Positions 10,897 through 22,033 of a stretch of 64,000 nucleotides of DNA are shown piece by piece. Origin of the DNA: Pocillopora verrucosa (taxonomy: Eukaryota; Cnidaria; Anthozoa; Scleractinia; Pocilloporidae). The stretch covers positions 12,158,328 to 12,222,327 of the forward strand of contig NC_089323.1 in assembly GCF_036669915.1 (NCBI RefSeq). Direction: 5' to 3'. The notes beneath the pieces are model-generated. The model was not told the origin of the DNA, made no database searches, and saw only the letters and a program-made list of their open reading frames with translations. Within the stretch, counting starts at the first letter, position 1, and every line of letters starts with the position of its first letter. The translations under genes and the position numbers were made by a program.

Positions 10897-13745
10897 GTAG
10901 CACTTTGCTAAACCTGTCGCACTTTGTAATATTGCTTGTCGTACCTTGTAATAATGAAAGCTGTTGCCCTTTGTAATAACAGACCATCACACTTTGTAAT
11001 AAAATGGCTTGTAGCACTTTGTAACTAAACTTAACAGATGATCGGATGGCATCGTAACATGCTGGAAAGTTGATCTTCGGAATGCCAAAAAGTTGCCAAA
11101 AAATTAGCAAAAATTGAAATTGTTGCTACATAAATTTCTTGATATTTTTATATAAACGTTTACATAAAGCTTCATTTTTGGCCCTTCACAACAACTTCTA
11201 ACATCGGTCAAGAAAGATAGGTTAGTTGCTCGCAAATATGAGGTCGAAATTTTTGGATAGGTAAGGTAACGCCCTTATCTAAAGAGGGTAAACACGTTAC
11301 GGTTCTATCGCCATATAGGCCCTCTCTCAAACATAAAATAAAAATTAATATTAAAATATTTCTACACTGTCATTATAGAAGGATAAAAATTATTCATAGA
11401 CACAATGTAACAAGCAAGCAAATATAGTTTTGAAAAACTATCTAGAATCTTATTTTAAAATCTAAACTATTTAAAAACATATTAGGTATCTAGAACAAGT
11501 AATTTTGGAGACTCGATATAAAAGGCTACTTAACTATTTAAAAGATACTCAAAATTTCCTATCTCTATTTCCTCAGCGATTAAATTCGTATACAATTTCT
11601 TTTTAACATTTATCGCTTTCTTTATGTCAAAAGACAGCTTGTTCCAATTTCCTATAGTTCGTACGCTAAAAGTCCGGCCTCCTTCTGTATTTTTCTTAAA
11701 AATAAGACAACGAAAAGAAAACTCAGAAGTCTAACGGCTAGCTGATTATCCGTTACAAGGACCGTTAGACAAGGGTCGTTATAGGTCGGCGAGACGTTGC
11801 CAAGTGACAGATTATGTGTTCTAAAGGTCGATGAAAATTCAAGAAATTCGCATAAATCGGAGTTTTCTATGAAACCGTTGACTTTTTCGTGCTTAACAAG
11901 TTCTGTAGGTCACAGTTTAATTGGGACAGGCCTACAAGTGGCCCCAAGGACAACCACCATCCTTGTCAATATTTAATAACGATAATTGTAGCAAAGATTT
12001 GATACTAAATCTGTGACCCCTACACACATCAGGTACCCATGCATGTAACTTCCAATTCACGCACGCACGTGGAACTCCTCTGTCACACCTTGCAAATACT
12101 TTACGCTTTCTTCACACTATGGGTGAAAAACGAAAATAGACAATTTATTTATTCATTCGACTTAAGCAAACTTAATTACTCAACTTTACTGTAAAAACCC
12201 GCTGATGAAGTCTGCCATTGTCAGATGAAACGTTAAGCCTGATTAAACAAATTTTTACTATAATAATTTAAGCTCGGGAAGTGCTATAGTTTAGCAATTA
12301 AAAAAAAGTATTAAAAAATTCTTCATGAAAGAAACTAATAAACTCAGTAAACTCTCGCTTCGAGGAAACCCTACTGTTATGGATAACCCGATGATACGGA
12401 TAGCAGATAATTACCATTACAAACTCGTTCGATACGGAATTAAATTTTGCTGGACGCTGGATATGGACACTATTTTGTTGTCTCAAGGTCGTCCGCATTG
12501 ATGGAGTAGACAATTGTACTTTCCAAGGAAGATTTTGCACCAGGAACGCCTCAACCTCGTCGTTGAGGGAAATATTAAGTTTTATTAACGGAGTTGATAA
12601 CGTAAATTGGCCACCGTAAAGAGTTTGTAAGCTGACGTTTCGAGCGTTAAGCACTTGTCATTAGCACTATACAATGCGTTTTTGCGAAAATGGCCCGTCG
12701 CAAATATAAGTTACCGTCATCTAAGGCTTTGTAAAGTCTCTTAACTCAATTCCAATTTGGAAAGAGCTCAGTTACGTCTGATAGTGATACCTGTGCCTTT
12801 TTATTGCTCTGAAAGGGCGAAGAATATATTTTCATCGGTATTTTTGTAGTATTTTGCTGAAAACATGAATATAGATCTCGTAATCGTTGTCAAACCCGCC
12901 CTAGACATTCGTATGTGATCTCAGTCGCAGGCAAACATTTTGCATTATGAATTTTCGATGGCAGTAGGCCGAGCCTCGAGATGAACAAAGAGTGAGAAGT
13001 AAGGACAAAAAGTTCTTGACGATAATTAGTATCATCGTTATATTTGTTATGGTCTAATGTTAATATTATTATTATTATTATTATTTATTATTGTCGTTAT
13101 TGACAGGGATGATGGTTATTCAGTTGGGTCTACTCTCCCTCCGACCATTCACATTACAAACAAAAGTGCGAGAGCTTTGAATGTGAATGTATGAAAATCA
13201 TATAGGCGAACTGCGGATAAAGACGTAAATATGAAAGCGACCTTTGCAATAGTGAACACTACCTCAGCAGTAGTGAAAATTAGGCCAGAAAAAATAAAGC
13301 CTTTTCGGGATTTGAACCCATGACCTCTGTGATACTGGTAGAGCACTTCACCGGTATCGCACAGGTAATGAGTTCAAATCCCGTACCAGCATGAATTTTT
13401 CAGGCCTTATTTTTACTACCGCTCAGTTAGTTTCTTTTTCATGTTTAAGGCCAACGGCCGGGCTCCCGTGAGGGTCGTGCGACAACCAGTCTGTTCCAAC
13501 TCATGGCTGGGAGTGGTATGCCCTCGGGTGGGGTTCACCATAATCCAGAGGGTCACTAGACACCAAGTACGTTGGGAATCGAACCCCACCTCCTAAAAAT
13601 TAAACACACCCGTTCCAAAAATTAGCATACCCACCAAGTGTTCATTACCGTAAGAATCGTGTTCATATTCACAGCTTTTTAAATACAAGGTGCGACAAGT
13701 GTTATTACAAAGTGCGAATTAACAAATTCAGCAGAGTTTTTCATT
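10897..13745. mobile_element. Inverted-repeat-bounded element, ~2.8 kb
   Basis: Left block 10,918-10,950 and right block 13,684-13,716 are inverted copies of 'CGCACTTTGTAATA....CTTGTCG.ACCTTGTA', about 33 bp with few mismatches. Further GCACTTTGTAATAA-like repeats follow the left block to about 11,030. The interior has no intact transposase. It holds other repeat pieces, including 12,300-12,720, which ends with the frequently seen 'GACGTTTCGAGCGTTAAGC' type sequence. Probably a non-autonomous DNA element, or two arms of a larger repeat. Confidence 0.5.
13255..13425. repeat. Head-to-head tRNA-like SINE palindrome
   Basis: The right half carries a box B-like 'GAGTTCAAATCCC' followed by 'TTTTTCAGGCC'. 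The left half carries the same blocks on the opposite strand ('GGGATTTGAACCCATGACCT', preceded by 'TTAGGCCAG'). The two halves meet at 'ACTGGTAGAGCACTTCACCG'. This is an imperfect inverted dimer of a tRNA-derived SINE tail; neither half folds into a complete tRNA. Confidence 0.6.
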
Positions 13746-15204
13746 ATCTATAACTTTATTATGATCATAGAAATGACTTCCTCAACGTTCCAAACCTAAG
13801 TTAAGCAACGAGGCGCAGCTTGAATCTTGTTGACGTCATTTCTATTATCAATAAGGTTGCGGGTAATTTTTACGCAGCTAATACGCAAAAGTTTTCGAAA
13901 AATCACTCACAGGTAACGTGATCGATCATTGCTGTGTTATTTGTGTTGCTGTTGTTTTTTTTAACTTTGTTGTTGTTGTTTTTAATGTAATGAATTCTAA
14001 AATAAAATAGACTCTGTTACTCTAAATTGGTCTTATCGCCCATTTAGTTTTTATTTTGATGCCCTTTCTTCGGCATCGGCAAGTATTTCCACAATGTCGC
14101 CTACTTTAAATCTTCCTGAAAGGCTTTCTTAAAATTCGGATATTGCCCACTGTCCGTGGTTCATAAAATTTGAATTTGTTTTTACGGGAGAATTTTTTTT
14201 TTGCTGAAAGCTATTGAAAAAAGCCCTCTAACAAGTACGAAAATTTTAGTACAAAATGCGACAGAACAAGGGGCCCCACTTAATGACACGCACCTTCGCA
14301 TCTCGTTTCCACACTGTAGTAGCAGTTGTTTCAGTAGTCATAGTAGTCGTAGTATAAGTATAAATGAAGCCAACCAAGCATTTGAATAGCATATCAAGAT
14401 GAATCTCATGGACATTAACATGCTCACTGATGGTCCAGTCCTCAATGTGATAACTTGGCTGCAGCGGCAGAACTTGATAGCGAGCCCTCTGAGATGTGTG
14501 CCATGTAATAGAGGAATGGAATTAGTAGAGAGAAATCCAAATTCTGTAGATGGCTATGCGCGGTAAGACTTGACAGTTCCAACACAAAGACTATTTTTAA
14601 AATTATCCACTTTATATTACTGACACACTATTATTAAACTAATATAGTTTTAAAAAAAGTGATAATTATAAACCAGAATTCTACCCGAGTTACACCACTG
14701 CTTTTTTTTTTTCGAGGAGATACAGAGGGTGTAGAGGCAAGAAGTCTTTAAGAGAAGGCACTTTTTTCGCCGACTTTCCCAGTATTCCTTTAAAAATCTC
14801 TTAATTGTAATCTACCTGTGGGGTCAGAGCGAGTTGCGCTCTAGAGTATCGTTCATGGTTGGATTGACCAAAAACGCCTTTGAACTTCTAGGCAACTTTA
14901 AAAGGAAATCAAACAATGTTCGGGCACATAAATGAATAAACTAGGCTTTCAAAAATTATTCACAAAGATTAAAACTGTGCTCGACCTTGAGGCACATGCG
15001 AAATTCTTATTCGACTTATAAAATGGTCAAATAGCGTCGAGCAACTCCCAACACTTGACACAGTACCCACCATTAAATCTGCTAAGAGGACTGGGTTTAT
15101 CTGCCAGGAAGGTGCTTGATGTCACAAATATTAGATAAAAATTAAACTTTCTTTTGATGAACATAGGGGCAACTCTCAATCTCCAATTTAAAACATTTAC
15201 TCGT
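13746..15204. other. Intergenic DNA, no supported gene
   Basis: AT-rich sequence with short homopolymers and one short ORF (14,201-14,389) lacking codon or domain support. Nothing recognised. Confidence 0.4.
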
Positions 15205-15425
15205 TATAGTATCAAAGAGGGCGCAGGGCCGGCGATAAAGTGTGGGTATTTGGCGTGATCTCTTCGGAACACAGTCATAGTCGCGGCTACTTCTAAGTTG
15301 TGTAAAAAAGAGACCGCCGAGAATTGTCCAATGTTCTGCAAGGGGTCCTCCTGCCTGGGTCAGAAGTACACACCGACGACTGGGCTGCCTACAGTAACCT
15401 TCATCTGTACGTGCCAAACGTAACC
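15205..15425 (+). mobile_element. Merlin-type (IS1595-like) transposase relic
   Basis: One plus frame reads YQRGRRAGDKVWVFGVISSE before a TAA near 15,299. After a frame change, an adjacent segment reads LPGSEVHTDDWAAYSNLHLY. R-G-R...G..VWVFG and PGS.I.TD.W.AY..L are the successive hallmark blocks of the ISXO2/IS1595-like DDE transposase domain, which in eukaryotes is carried by Merlin transposons. The catalytic-region Asp in TDDW is visible. The N-terminal zinc-ribbon region and the C-terminal E block are not seen, so this is an internal fragment with stops and at least one frameshift. It is followed directly by the 133-bp tandem repeat. Confidence 0.7.
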
Positions 15426-15446
15426 ATGCACAGAGAAGGCATCATC

Positions 15447-15865
15447 GGATCCGATGGAGTCCGTTTGCTGACATTTTCACCCCTTTCACCACTCTACTTT
15501 GCTGTATATTTTCTAAGTCTCTTGCGAAATGACACGCGGCGAGTCCGATGGCCTCTTGTCACGGCAACCCGTCTCCACCGGATCCGATGGAATCCGTTTG
15601 CCCACATTTTCCACTCCCTCCTCAACTCCACTTTGCTGTATATTTTTAAGTATCTCGCGAACTGACACGCGGCGAGTCCGATGGCCTCTTGACACGGCAA
15701 CCCGTCTCCATCGGATCCGATGGAGTCCGTTTACCCACATTTTCCACTTCCTCCTCTACTCTACTTTGCCGTACATTTTCTAATTCTCTCGCGAACTGAC
15801 ACGCGGCGAGTCCGATAGCCTCTTGCCACAGCAACTCGTCTCCATCGGATCCGATGGAGTCCGGC
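15447..15865. repeat. 133-bp tandem repeat, ~3.3 units
   Basis: GGATCCGATGGA anchors recur at 15,447, 15,580, 15,713 and 15,847 (spacings 133, 133, 134). Units also share 'GACACGCGGCGAGTCCGATG' and a CT-rich 'CATTTTCCAC' stretch. ORFs on both strands here are by-products of the repeat. Confidence 0.9.
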
Positions 15866-15974
15866 CGTTTGCCGACATGTATTTCCACCCAGTCCGCAAC
15901 TCTTTACTTTCTGTCTGGTTGTTCATGGCCTTTGTCCATCGGACTCAGTTTGGGTGTATTGGACAACCTTCACT

Positions 15975-16050
15975 CGTTCCAAAATCGCTCGACATCTTTT
16001 AGTGTGGGCCTACCACGAATGGTGTGTGCGTTTGTATGTGAGACGAGCGT
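15975..16050 (-). repeat. Short repeat shared with 49.4 kb
   Basis: On the minus strand, AHTIRGRPTLKDVERFW is encoded next to a stop. The 49,390-49,470 region encodes NAHAIRGRPILKDIERQLQN on the same strand. The shared DNA suggests an unidentified transposon coding fragment. Confidence 0.5.
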
Positions 16051-16254
16051 ATGAGGCATCATTCTTTCCGGAGATTTCTTCACAGAACACTGCGGCATTC
16101 TGTATGGGTGTATTCCCAGTTTCTAGGCTAGGAACGCCTGGAACTTTTGGTGCGAAACCTATACATTTGACGACCAAATACGACGAAGAACGGCTTGCAT
16201 TTTTAGACTCGAGCTTTCTTAGAGGTTCCTACGGGAGCTCGAATAAAAAGTCTT

Positions 16255-16555
16255 GACTGTGCTCTATTCTGTTTCAAAGCATGCAGGATTCGGCTTGAGC
16301 ACGAAAGAAGCGTAGGGAGAAACACGAGACGTAGTCGGCTTGTAGCAACTGAACATCGATATATATATTTCATTTTATCTCGTTTGCACGCTTTGTGTCA
16401 TGTGATTTTACGAGACCTCGTGGTTACAAAAAGTAATAGATGGTTGAGTTGTGAAATACAGTACTTATCTTTGTGGTGGAAGCATTTTACTCGACAATTC
16501 TTTCTAGTCCTTCGAGCCGGATAACGCTAAGCGGTGGATAAGTCGGCGATTATTT
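16255..16555 (+). mobile_element. BEL/Pao LTR and leader fragment
   Basis: Starts with 'CTTGACTGTGCTCTATTCTG', includes 'GTAGGGAGAAACACGAGACG' and 'GATTTTACGAGACCTCGTGG', and ends with 'GAGCCGGATAACGC' before the gag-like region. The same block recurs at 21,540, 25,245 and 33,897, which supports an LTR. LTR identity is inferred from its position in front of gag; the ends are not precisely defined. Confidence 0.6.
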
Positions 16556-16564
16556 TGTGTTTTT

Positions 16565-17575
16565 TGCGAATTTCTGTGGAAATGGACGAAAAATTGAGTA
16601 TTGGGGCGATCGACGAGATCCGCCATCAGTTGGACTGGAATTGACACAATTTATGACACAATTTTATATGACACAATTTATGATCTGCTGAAAGGTTTAG
16701 CAGCTTTGATAGAACAGTGTGGCAAGTAGTAAAACTCGAATCAGTCGTATTATGGCCGAATTAAAGTCTTGTTTACAACAAGCCGAAGAATTGAATGTTT
16801 AATATCTGTCGTTTATTTCTGACTCCGAGCACGATAAAGTACTTGAATGGTACGATGTAGATCTTGTTAGAGTTACAGAAGCATTGGATGAAGTAGTAGA
16901 ACATTTGAAGGCGAGAGCGAGTGAAGGATCGTTTGTATTTAGTTCGAAGGCTTCGTTTAAGAGTAGGAGGGATCCGTTGGCTTTCAAAGCGAAAGCAGCC
17001 GCTGCAATAGCGTACGTCAAAAGGCAAAAGGTACTATCAAAGAAAAATTGCGAGAAATTGAAAATCAAGCTGAGTTACAGCGAAAATTGTTTAAGTTAAG
17101 GAAGAAGCTGAGCGAGTGCGATTAGAAGCAGAATTTGAACTTGAGAAACAACGTCCCACCTCTGAAGAAGCGCAGGAAAAGAGACATTGGAAGCCGAAGC
17201 AGTTCGACTTAGCTGAAGTTCAAGCCGTACAAAACGACGAAGGTGGCCACGAAAGTCTGGAGGGAAGACTTAAGGATTTCGAAGGTGAAGAAGAGCTCGA
17301 ACCAAGAATGTTCCGACTTAACTGGTTAACGTTGACAAGACTGAATACACTGTAACTCCGAAACAAGATTCAGAAGTTCAGCCTTTGAAGGTAAAGTTTG
17401 GTAACCAGGAAACCCTTAGTCAGGCTAATGGTGGAGTGCAAGCTGATTCGACGGTCAACAGAGTTATTTTGCGGTCTTGTTTAGACCTTCTACCAAAATT
17501 GAAGCTTGGCATCTTTGACGGCAACTCCATCCATTGGAGTGATTGGATTTCAATGTTTCAGTCGATTATAGATGA
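16565..17575 (+). pseudogene. BEL/Pao gag relic (DUF1759 region)
   Basis: Broken plus-strand frames read in order: MDEKLSIGAIDEIRHQLDW then a stop; EALDEVVEHLKARASEGSFV with a charged Ala-rich segment; a coiled-coil-like stretch VRLEAEFELEKQRPTSEEA; and finally LPKLKLGIFDGNSIHWSDWI followed by MFQSIIDD. The last block is the signature start of the DUF1759 gag domain of BEL/Pao retrotransposons (L-P-K-L-x-L-x-x-F-x-G ... W). Several frameshifts and stops separate the blocks. The gag ends abruptly after SIIDD at about 17,575; no protease, reverse transcriptase, integrase or 3' LTR follows. The LTR-like block lies directly upstream in the same orientation. Confidence 0.75.
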
Positions 17576-18010
17576 CGTATTATTTCACTTTAGTATTTTT
17601 ATTTTAGTTTGTGAAATATATCCTACGGCCTTACCTGTGCATTTAGCCTACGTGTAGCTATACCCTACCCCACCCCCCCCCCCTTAAGATGAAGCAGAAG
17701 GGAGGGAACGTCGACAAAAACCTGACACCAATTGTGTTCTTTGACGTCACTCTTTTGCAAGAAAATATGAATTGACTTCCTATTGGTTAACCCTTTTGTC
17801 GATTCTTTTGTGAATTCTGATTGGCTAGAGTTGGTAGTTTTCTTTCATGTACTAACGAAGAAGATGGTGAACAGAATGCTTTCATGGTCAACTTTTCAGA
17901 CAACAACGATCTACGACTAGGTTTTAAAGAGAGTAAATTGCAACTTTACCCGATTAATGGAAAATGAATTCACTTCAATGTTGTTGTAAATCTCGATTAC
18001 CTTTGGCTTA
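17576..18010. other. Non-coding join between gag relic and array
   Basis: Contains a poly-C run near 17,670-17,682 and AT-rich sequence. No gene seen. This is the left edge of the duplicated array region. Confidence 0.4.
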
Positions 18011-18560
18011 TTCTGTTTTGCGATACAAAACGAAACGAAACGAAGTCAGGCGAAACTAATAGAATAATGCAGTACATTATCTAATATTTAAAGCTAACTT
18101 TCACAAGGATTTTGAAGTAAACGTTAGTCGTTAAGAAGGATTTTAATTTACTCATTATATTTAACAAAATCATCCATTTTCACCCTGCGGTCACTATTCG
18201 AGATTTTTCATGTCACGAAAATAAATTTCAATATTTCACATTAGAAACTTATCAAAGCTGTTATGCGACACGGGAATGAATTCATCGTTTCCGCTCAGTG
18301 AAAATAGTCCATTTTGCAAAATAGTTATTGCTCTAAAGTTACTACTTTGTGAAATTGATTTTATATGGATAGTGAAATCGGAGGTGACCAGGATGTATGG
18401 GAATATACTATAATTTAAAGTTGAAACGTATTTTTGTGACCCGAAAAGAACGATATTATTGTAAGGTGAAGATAGTCTATTGCATAAAATAGTGTCTCTC
18501 CTAAAATTGCTATTTTGAAAAATATATCTTGATACGGTTATCGATCGCATAAGGAGTAAG
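18011..18560. mobile_element. Foldback element copy 1, right end deleted
   Basis: The left terminus with repeated CGAAA units (18,023-18,060) matches 22,034 and 30,078. The interior matches these copies up to 'TGATACGGTTA' near 18,541, then jumps to 'TCGATCGCATAAGGAGTA', which lies beyond the right terminus in the others. The right inverted terminus is therefore deleted. Confidence 0.7.
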
Positions 18561-18714
18561 CGAAATGTTAATTTCGCTTCTTCAAAAGTCAAGCCGAAGA
18601 AAACAAACAAGCAAAACAAGAAAAATACTAATTTTTGGATCGTTCGGTGCAGCCTGTTTGTTGCCCTGTTCTAGAGTGTAATACCGTGGCAACTCAAGAC
18701 CTTCTTTGGTAAAA

Positions 18715-18878
18715 TGTTATGGACTTTCCCTTCCCCCTCCACCCTCCCTCCACCCCCCTCCCCCGCGCCCCATCGCCATCAATGCCATATATGATAATTT
18801 GGAAACCAGACAACCGCGTCTTATTCATCAAATCATTATCTTACATTGAACGGACACCTTTGAAATTGTAAAAGGACA
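18715..18878 (+). promoter_or_regulatory. Upstream region of Cys-rich gene 1 (A-type)
   Basis: A CT-rich tract is followed by 'GCCATATATGATAATTTGG', then 'AAACCAGACAACCGCGTC', then 'TTGAAATTGTAAAAGGACA' just before ATG. These blocks are conserved before the 23.4 and 31.7 kb copies; the AAACCAG.CAACCGC block is also present in B-type promoters. No consensus TATA is obvious apart from CATATATG. Confidence 0.5.
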
Positions 18879-19637
18879 ATGGCCTCAAAGAAACTTTTAT
18901 GCTTTCTTCTCGTCCATATCTTTGCCTTGGGAAGTGCTACCTACTGTAGCGATTGTTCCCTCAGTGAGTCCTGTTGTTCAGATAAAGTCTGTAGACAGAG
19001 ATGTTTCCACTGTTCGGACGACTACCAGTGTGGAACGAAAGAACAATGCTGTGATAACAAATGCATCAGTAGTTTCTCAAGTTGTTCCTGTTCGCACGAC
19101 TTCCAATGTGACACTGGCGAGCAATGCTGTAATAGCAAATGCATCAGTAGTTCGTTTTCTTGTTCCTGCACGTATGACTACCATTGTCACATTGGAGAGG
19201 TTTGTTGTGGGGGAGTTTGTTCCTCACACTGTGGTTGGAGCGGTGGAGCTATTGCAGGCGCCATTATCGGCACGGTTATCTTCTTCGCCATCATCATTTC
19301 CATCGTATCCTGCTTCTGCTGCGCTTGTTGCCCGTACTACCGCTATCGTACACCCGATAATGTGGTCGTCACCGACCAACAACCACGACAAGAAATAGTC
19401 GCAACTCACACCCACGAGACGGCGCTACGAGTAGATCTTCCTCCGTTTATGTACTCCGAACAGCCTCCTCCAGCTGGTTACAACCCGCCTCCTCAAGGCT
19501 TTAATGAGCCTCCTCCGCCTTACTCGAGCTATCCACCGCCACCAAACCAATATCCTCCACCGCCGGGACAAGCTCAAGCGGCGCCGATACCGGCTGCAAT
19601 AAACTCTGGACAACCGAACAAGTTCTACGAAAAGTAA
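18879..19637 (+). CDS. Cys-rich single-pass membrane protein, 4 modules (gene 1)
   Basis: An intact intronless 252-residue ORF. Residues 1-21 form a signal peptide (cleavage likely after GSAT). Residues 22-123 hold four cysteine modules of the pattern C-x2-D-x2-C-x5-CC-x3-C. The first is shortened (YCSDCSLSESCC), and the last ends in the family signature ending CGGVCSSHCGW. The helix is at about 124-146 (AIAGAIIGTVIFFAIIISIV), followed by a CFCCACC cluster and YYRYR that look like a palmitoylation/stop-transfer site. The tail (about 152-252) is rich in Pro and Tyr, with EPPPPYSSYP giving a PPxY WW-ligand motif. The pattern resembles half of a WAP core and the overall plan is Shisa/WBP1-like, but homology to either is unproven. 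AATAAA lies at 19,663. It has the fewest modules of the intact copies. Function unknown; plasma-membrane receptor or adaptor is inferred. Confidence 0.88.
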   Translation: MASKKLLCFLLVHIFALGSATYCSDCSLSESCCSDKVCRQRCFHCSDDYQCGTKEQCCDNKCISSFSSCSCSHDFQCDTGEQCCNSKCISSSFSCSCTYDYHCHIGEVCCGGVCSSHCGWSGGAIAGAIIGTVIFFAIIISIVSCFCCACCPYYRYRTPDNVVVTDQQPRQEIVATHTHETALRVDLPPFMYSEQPPPAGYNPPPQGFNEPPPPYSSYPPPPNQYPPPPGQAQAAPIPAAINSGQPNKFYEK

Positions 19638-19662
19638 CCACCCAACAGAACTGTTTCGGTGA

Positions 19663-19668
19663 AATAAA
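19663..19668 (+). promoter_or_regulatory. Polyadenylation signal of gene 1
   Basis: AATAAA lies 26 bp after the stop codon. It is conserved at 32,644, 36,278, 46,548 and 60,546 in sister copies. In the 26.6 kb copy the same site reads AATGAA. Confidence 0.6.
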
Positions 19669-19895
19669 TATCTTTCGGTTTAATTTCCACTTACATAAAC
19701 GTAAACGTAGTCAAGTTACTGAATGTTATGTTAGAATTTTTTTTTAAGGGATAGTTTCAACATTTTAAGGAGTACATAAGTATAGGATGACCTCTACGCT
19801 GTACGTATGCAAATTTAATCTTCCATTTTGCTTTCGTCACACAAAGAAAAACAAAAAGTAGACATAGTTTCCTTGTGGAGAGGATTTTTGTTAGA

Positions 19896-21180
19896 GAAAG
19901 GTGAGTCGGGCCATTTGCATCGTTTTTCCAGATTGAATATTGTATTCTTAGAAATGTGGTTCACTTAACTGCCATATTAAACCGATGTGACTGTATTTGA
20001 TCCAGTCTATGCTTCCATCGATAGTTTTCAATCTATTTCCGCCTATGAAATTTTCAAGATGGCGAATGTCGATCGTGTTGTATAACAGTCAATCTCGGTA
20101 ATAGAATATCGCAGCTTAAATTTTTTTGAATTGGTCAGGTTGTTGTTGCAATATCTGAGCTGCTACCTTTGTAAAGTATTACTTTTAGCTGATCGCATCT
20201 TCAGCAGATCCTTCGACAACATATGTTATGTCGATGTCGAGCAGTATTCAGCTTTGTGTGTTGTAGCAATGTTTTTTTAATAATAAATTGCTGTTAATCA
20301 GCTGCCGTGTGTAAGGTTCAGTTTGATATGCAGGTGACTGGTTCGCAAGCGAATTTTACTTCGGATATTCCGAACTTTTTCTTTGTGCTTGTAAATTTAT
20401 TGAGAAGCTTGTGTTTGGGCGATTTGTTTTCATCAAATCTGACGAGATCTGTCGCGACCAACCAGGTGTAAAACATATGCATAGTGCTACATCTTTGCTT
20501 TCAGTTTGAGTTTTGTCGGAGAAAGGTGAGTCGGGCCATTCGCATCACTTTCCCAGATTGAATATTGTATTCTGAGAAATGTAATTGCCATATTGAACCA
20601 ATCTGACTGTATTTAACCCAGTCTATGCTTCCATCGACAGTTCATAATCTATTTCCCCCTATGACATTTTCAAAATGGCAAATGTCGATCGTGTCGTATA
20701 ACAGTCAATCTCAGGCTATTGTTGCAATATTTGAGCTGCTACCTTTGTATAGTATTCTACTTTTTGCTCATCGAATCTTCAGCAGGTCTTCCGACCGACA
20801 GCATATGCTATGTCGATGTTGAGCATTATTTAGCTTTGCGTGTTGTAGCAATGTTTTTTGAATAATAAATTGTTGTTAATCAGCTGCCGTGTGTAAGGTT
20901 CAGTTTGATATGCAGGTGACCGGTTCGCAAGTGAGTTTTACTTCGGATATTCAGAAAATTTTCTTTGTGCTCGTAAACGTGACAGAAATTTTATCTGAAC
21001 GATTTATTGAGAAGTTGGTGTTTGGGCGATTTACTTTCATCAAAACTAACGAGATCTGTCGAGACCAACCAGGTGTAAAACATATGCATAGTGCTACATT
21101 TTTGATTGCAGTGCTAAACCTAATCATGCATTTGTCGCGGAAGCTTTTCTACGATGAGACCTGATGAAGGAGACATTAAT
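19896..21180 (+). repeat. 620-bp tandem duplication of the 3' module
   Basis: 'GAGAAAGGTGAGTCGGGCCA' occurs at about 19,896 and again at about 20,518, and all of the following 600 bp is repeated. This gives two copies of the conserved module (20,320-20,515 truncated; 20,885-21,180 full) after gene 1. The full copy is open for 91 residues (20,889-21,164: MQVTGSQVSFTSDIQKIFFV...). Translation is uncertain; see findings. Confidence 0.85.
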
Positions 21181-21539
21181 TAGCTAAAAGAAACCGATTA
21201 AATCCCGATGTTGTCCTGCCATATTTAGTCTAAAAGGACCTTATATGTGGCGGACATCTTCATCATATTGGCAGATGCAGACACTATTTGAAATTAAAAT
21301 CCAAGTTGGGCGATGTGGGACCCAAACCACGTGGTAGAAGCAGATTGTTTTGACTAAGTTAGGTTGGCAGTGAAGAAAGAAGTCTTGGCAATTGCAAGTT
21401 CGTTCGTATCAGAGAAGTAAAATGGAAGGAAAACTGTGATGTTTTCAAACCATAGCCATGAGGCTCACGTGATGTAATTACCATAATCTCAATGGAGCTG
21501 GATGTGTTGACGTTGATTTAACAAATACAAAAGCCTTGA

Positions 21540-21985
21540 ACATGCTCTGTTCTGTTTCAAAGTACGCAGGAAGCGGCTAGATCGCGAAAGAAGCGTAAGG
21601 AGAAACACGAGACGTAGTCGACTTGTCGTATTACGTGCCATTGAATCAGAAACGTCAAAGTCTTGTGATTTTACGAGACCTCGTGGTTGAAAAAAAAAAT
21701 AAATGATTGAGTTGTAAAATACAGTACTTAACTTTGTGGTGGAAGCATTTTGCGCGATAATTCTTTTTGGTCCTTCGAGCCGGATAATACTAACCGGTGG
21801 ATAAGTCGTGGTTTTTAGCGATTATATTGTGGTTTTTGCGAATTTCTGTGGGAATAGAAGATGAATTGAGCGATTGGGGCGATGGACGAGATCCACTACC
21901 AGTTGGACTGGAAAACGTGCCGAAGGTAAGTCAACTGGAAATTTCAGTCCAAACTTTCTTGAAAAATGAAAGAAGATCACAATTC
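21540..21985 (+). mobile_element. BEL/Pao LTR-leader fragment
   Basis: Matches 16,270-16,640: 'CATGCTCTGTTCTGTTTCAA', 'GATTTTACGAGACCTCGTGG', 'GAGCCGGATAATACTAACCG', then the gag start region with 'GGGGCGATGGACGAGATCCA'. It stops after about 120 bp of leader/gag, so it is a truncated copy. Confidence 0.65.
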
Positions 21986-22033
21986 AGCTGAAAGGTTTAG
22001 GAGCTTGGGTCGCCTGTGCGCCAGTGAAATTTT

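Noticed and set aside
13320-13400. Possible tRNA gene
   Set aside because: Box B-like sequence is present but no cloverleaf or matching acceptor stem; better explained as a SINE dimer.
15494-15888. Overlapping ORFs on both strands (FARYLKIYSKVE type)
   Set aside because: Products of the 133-bp tandem repeat reading through; no codon support.
18879-19637. Minicollagen or nematocyst protein
   Set aside because: The Cys spacing is C-x2-D-x2-C-x5-CC-x3-C, without Gly-X-Y repeats or the minicollagen Cys pattern, and a membrane helix is present.
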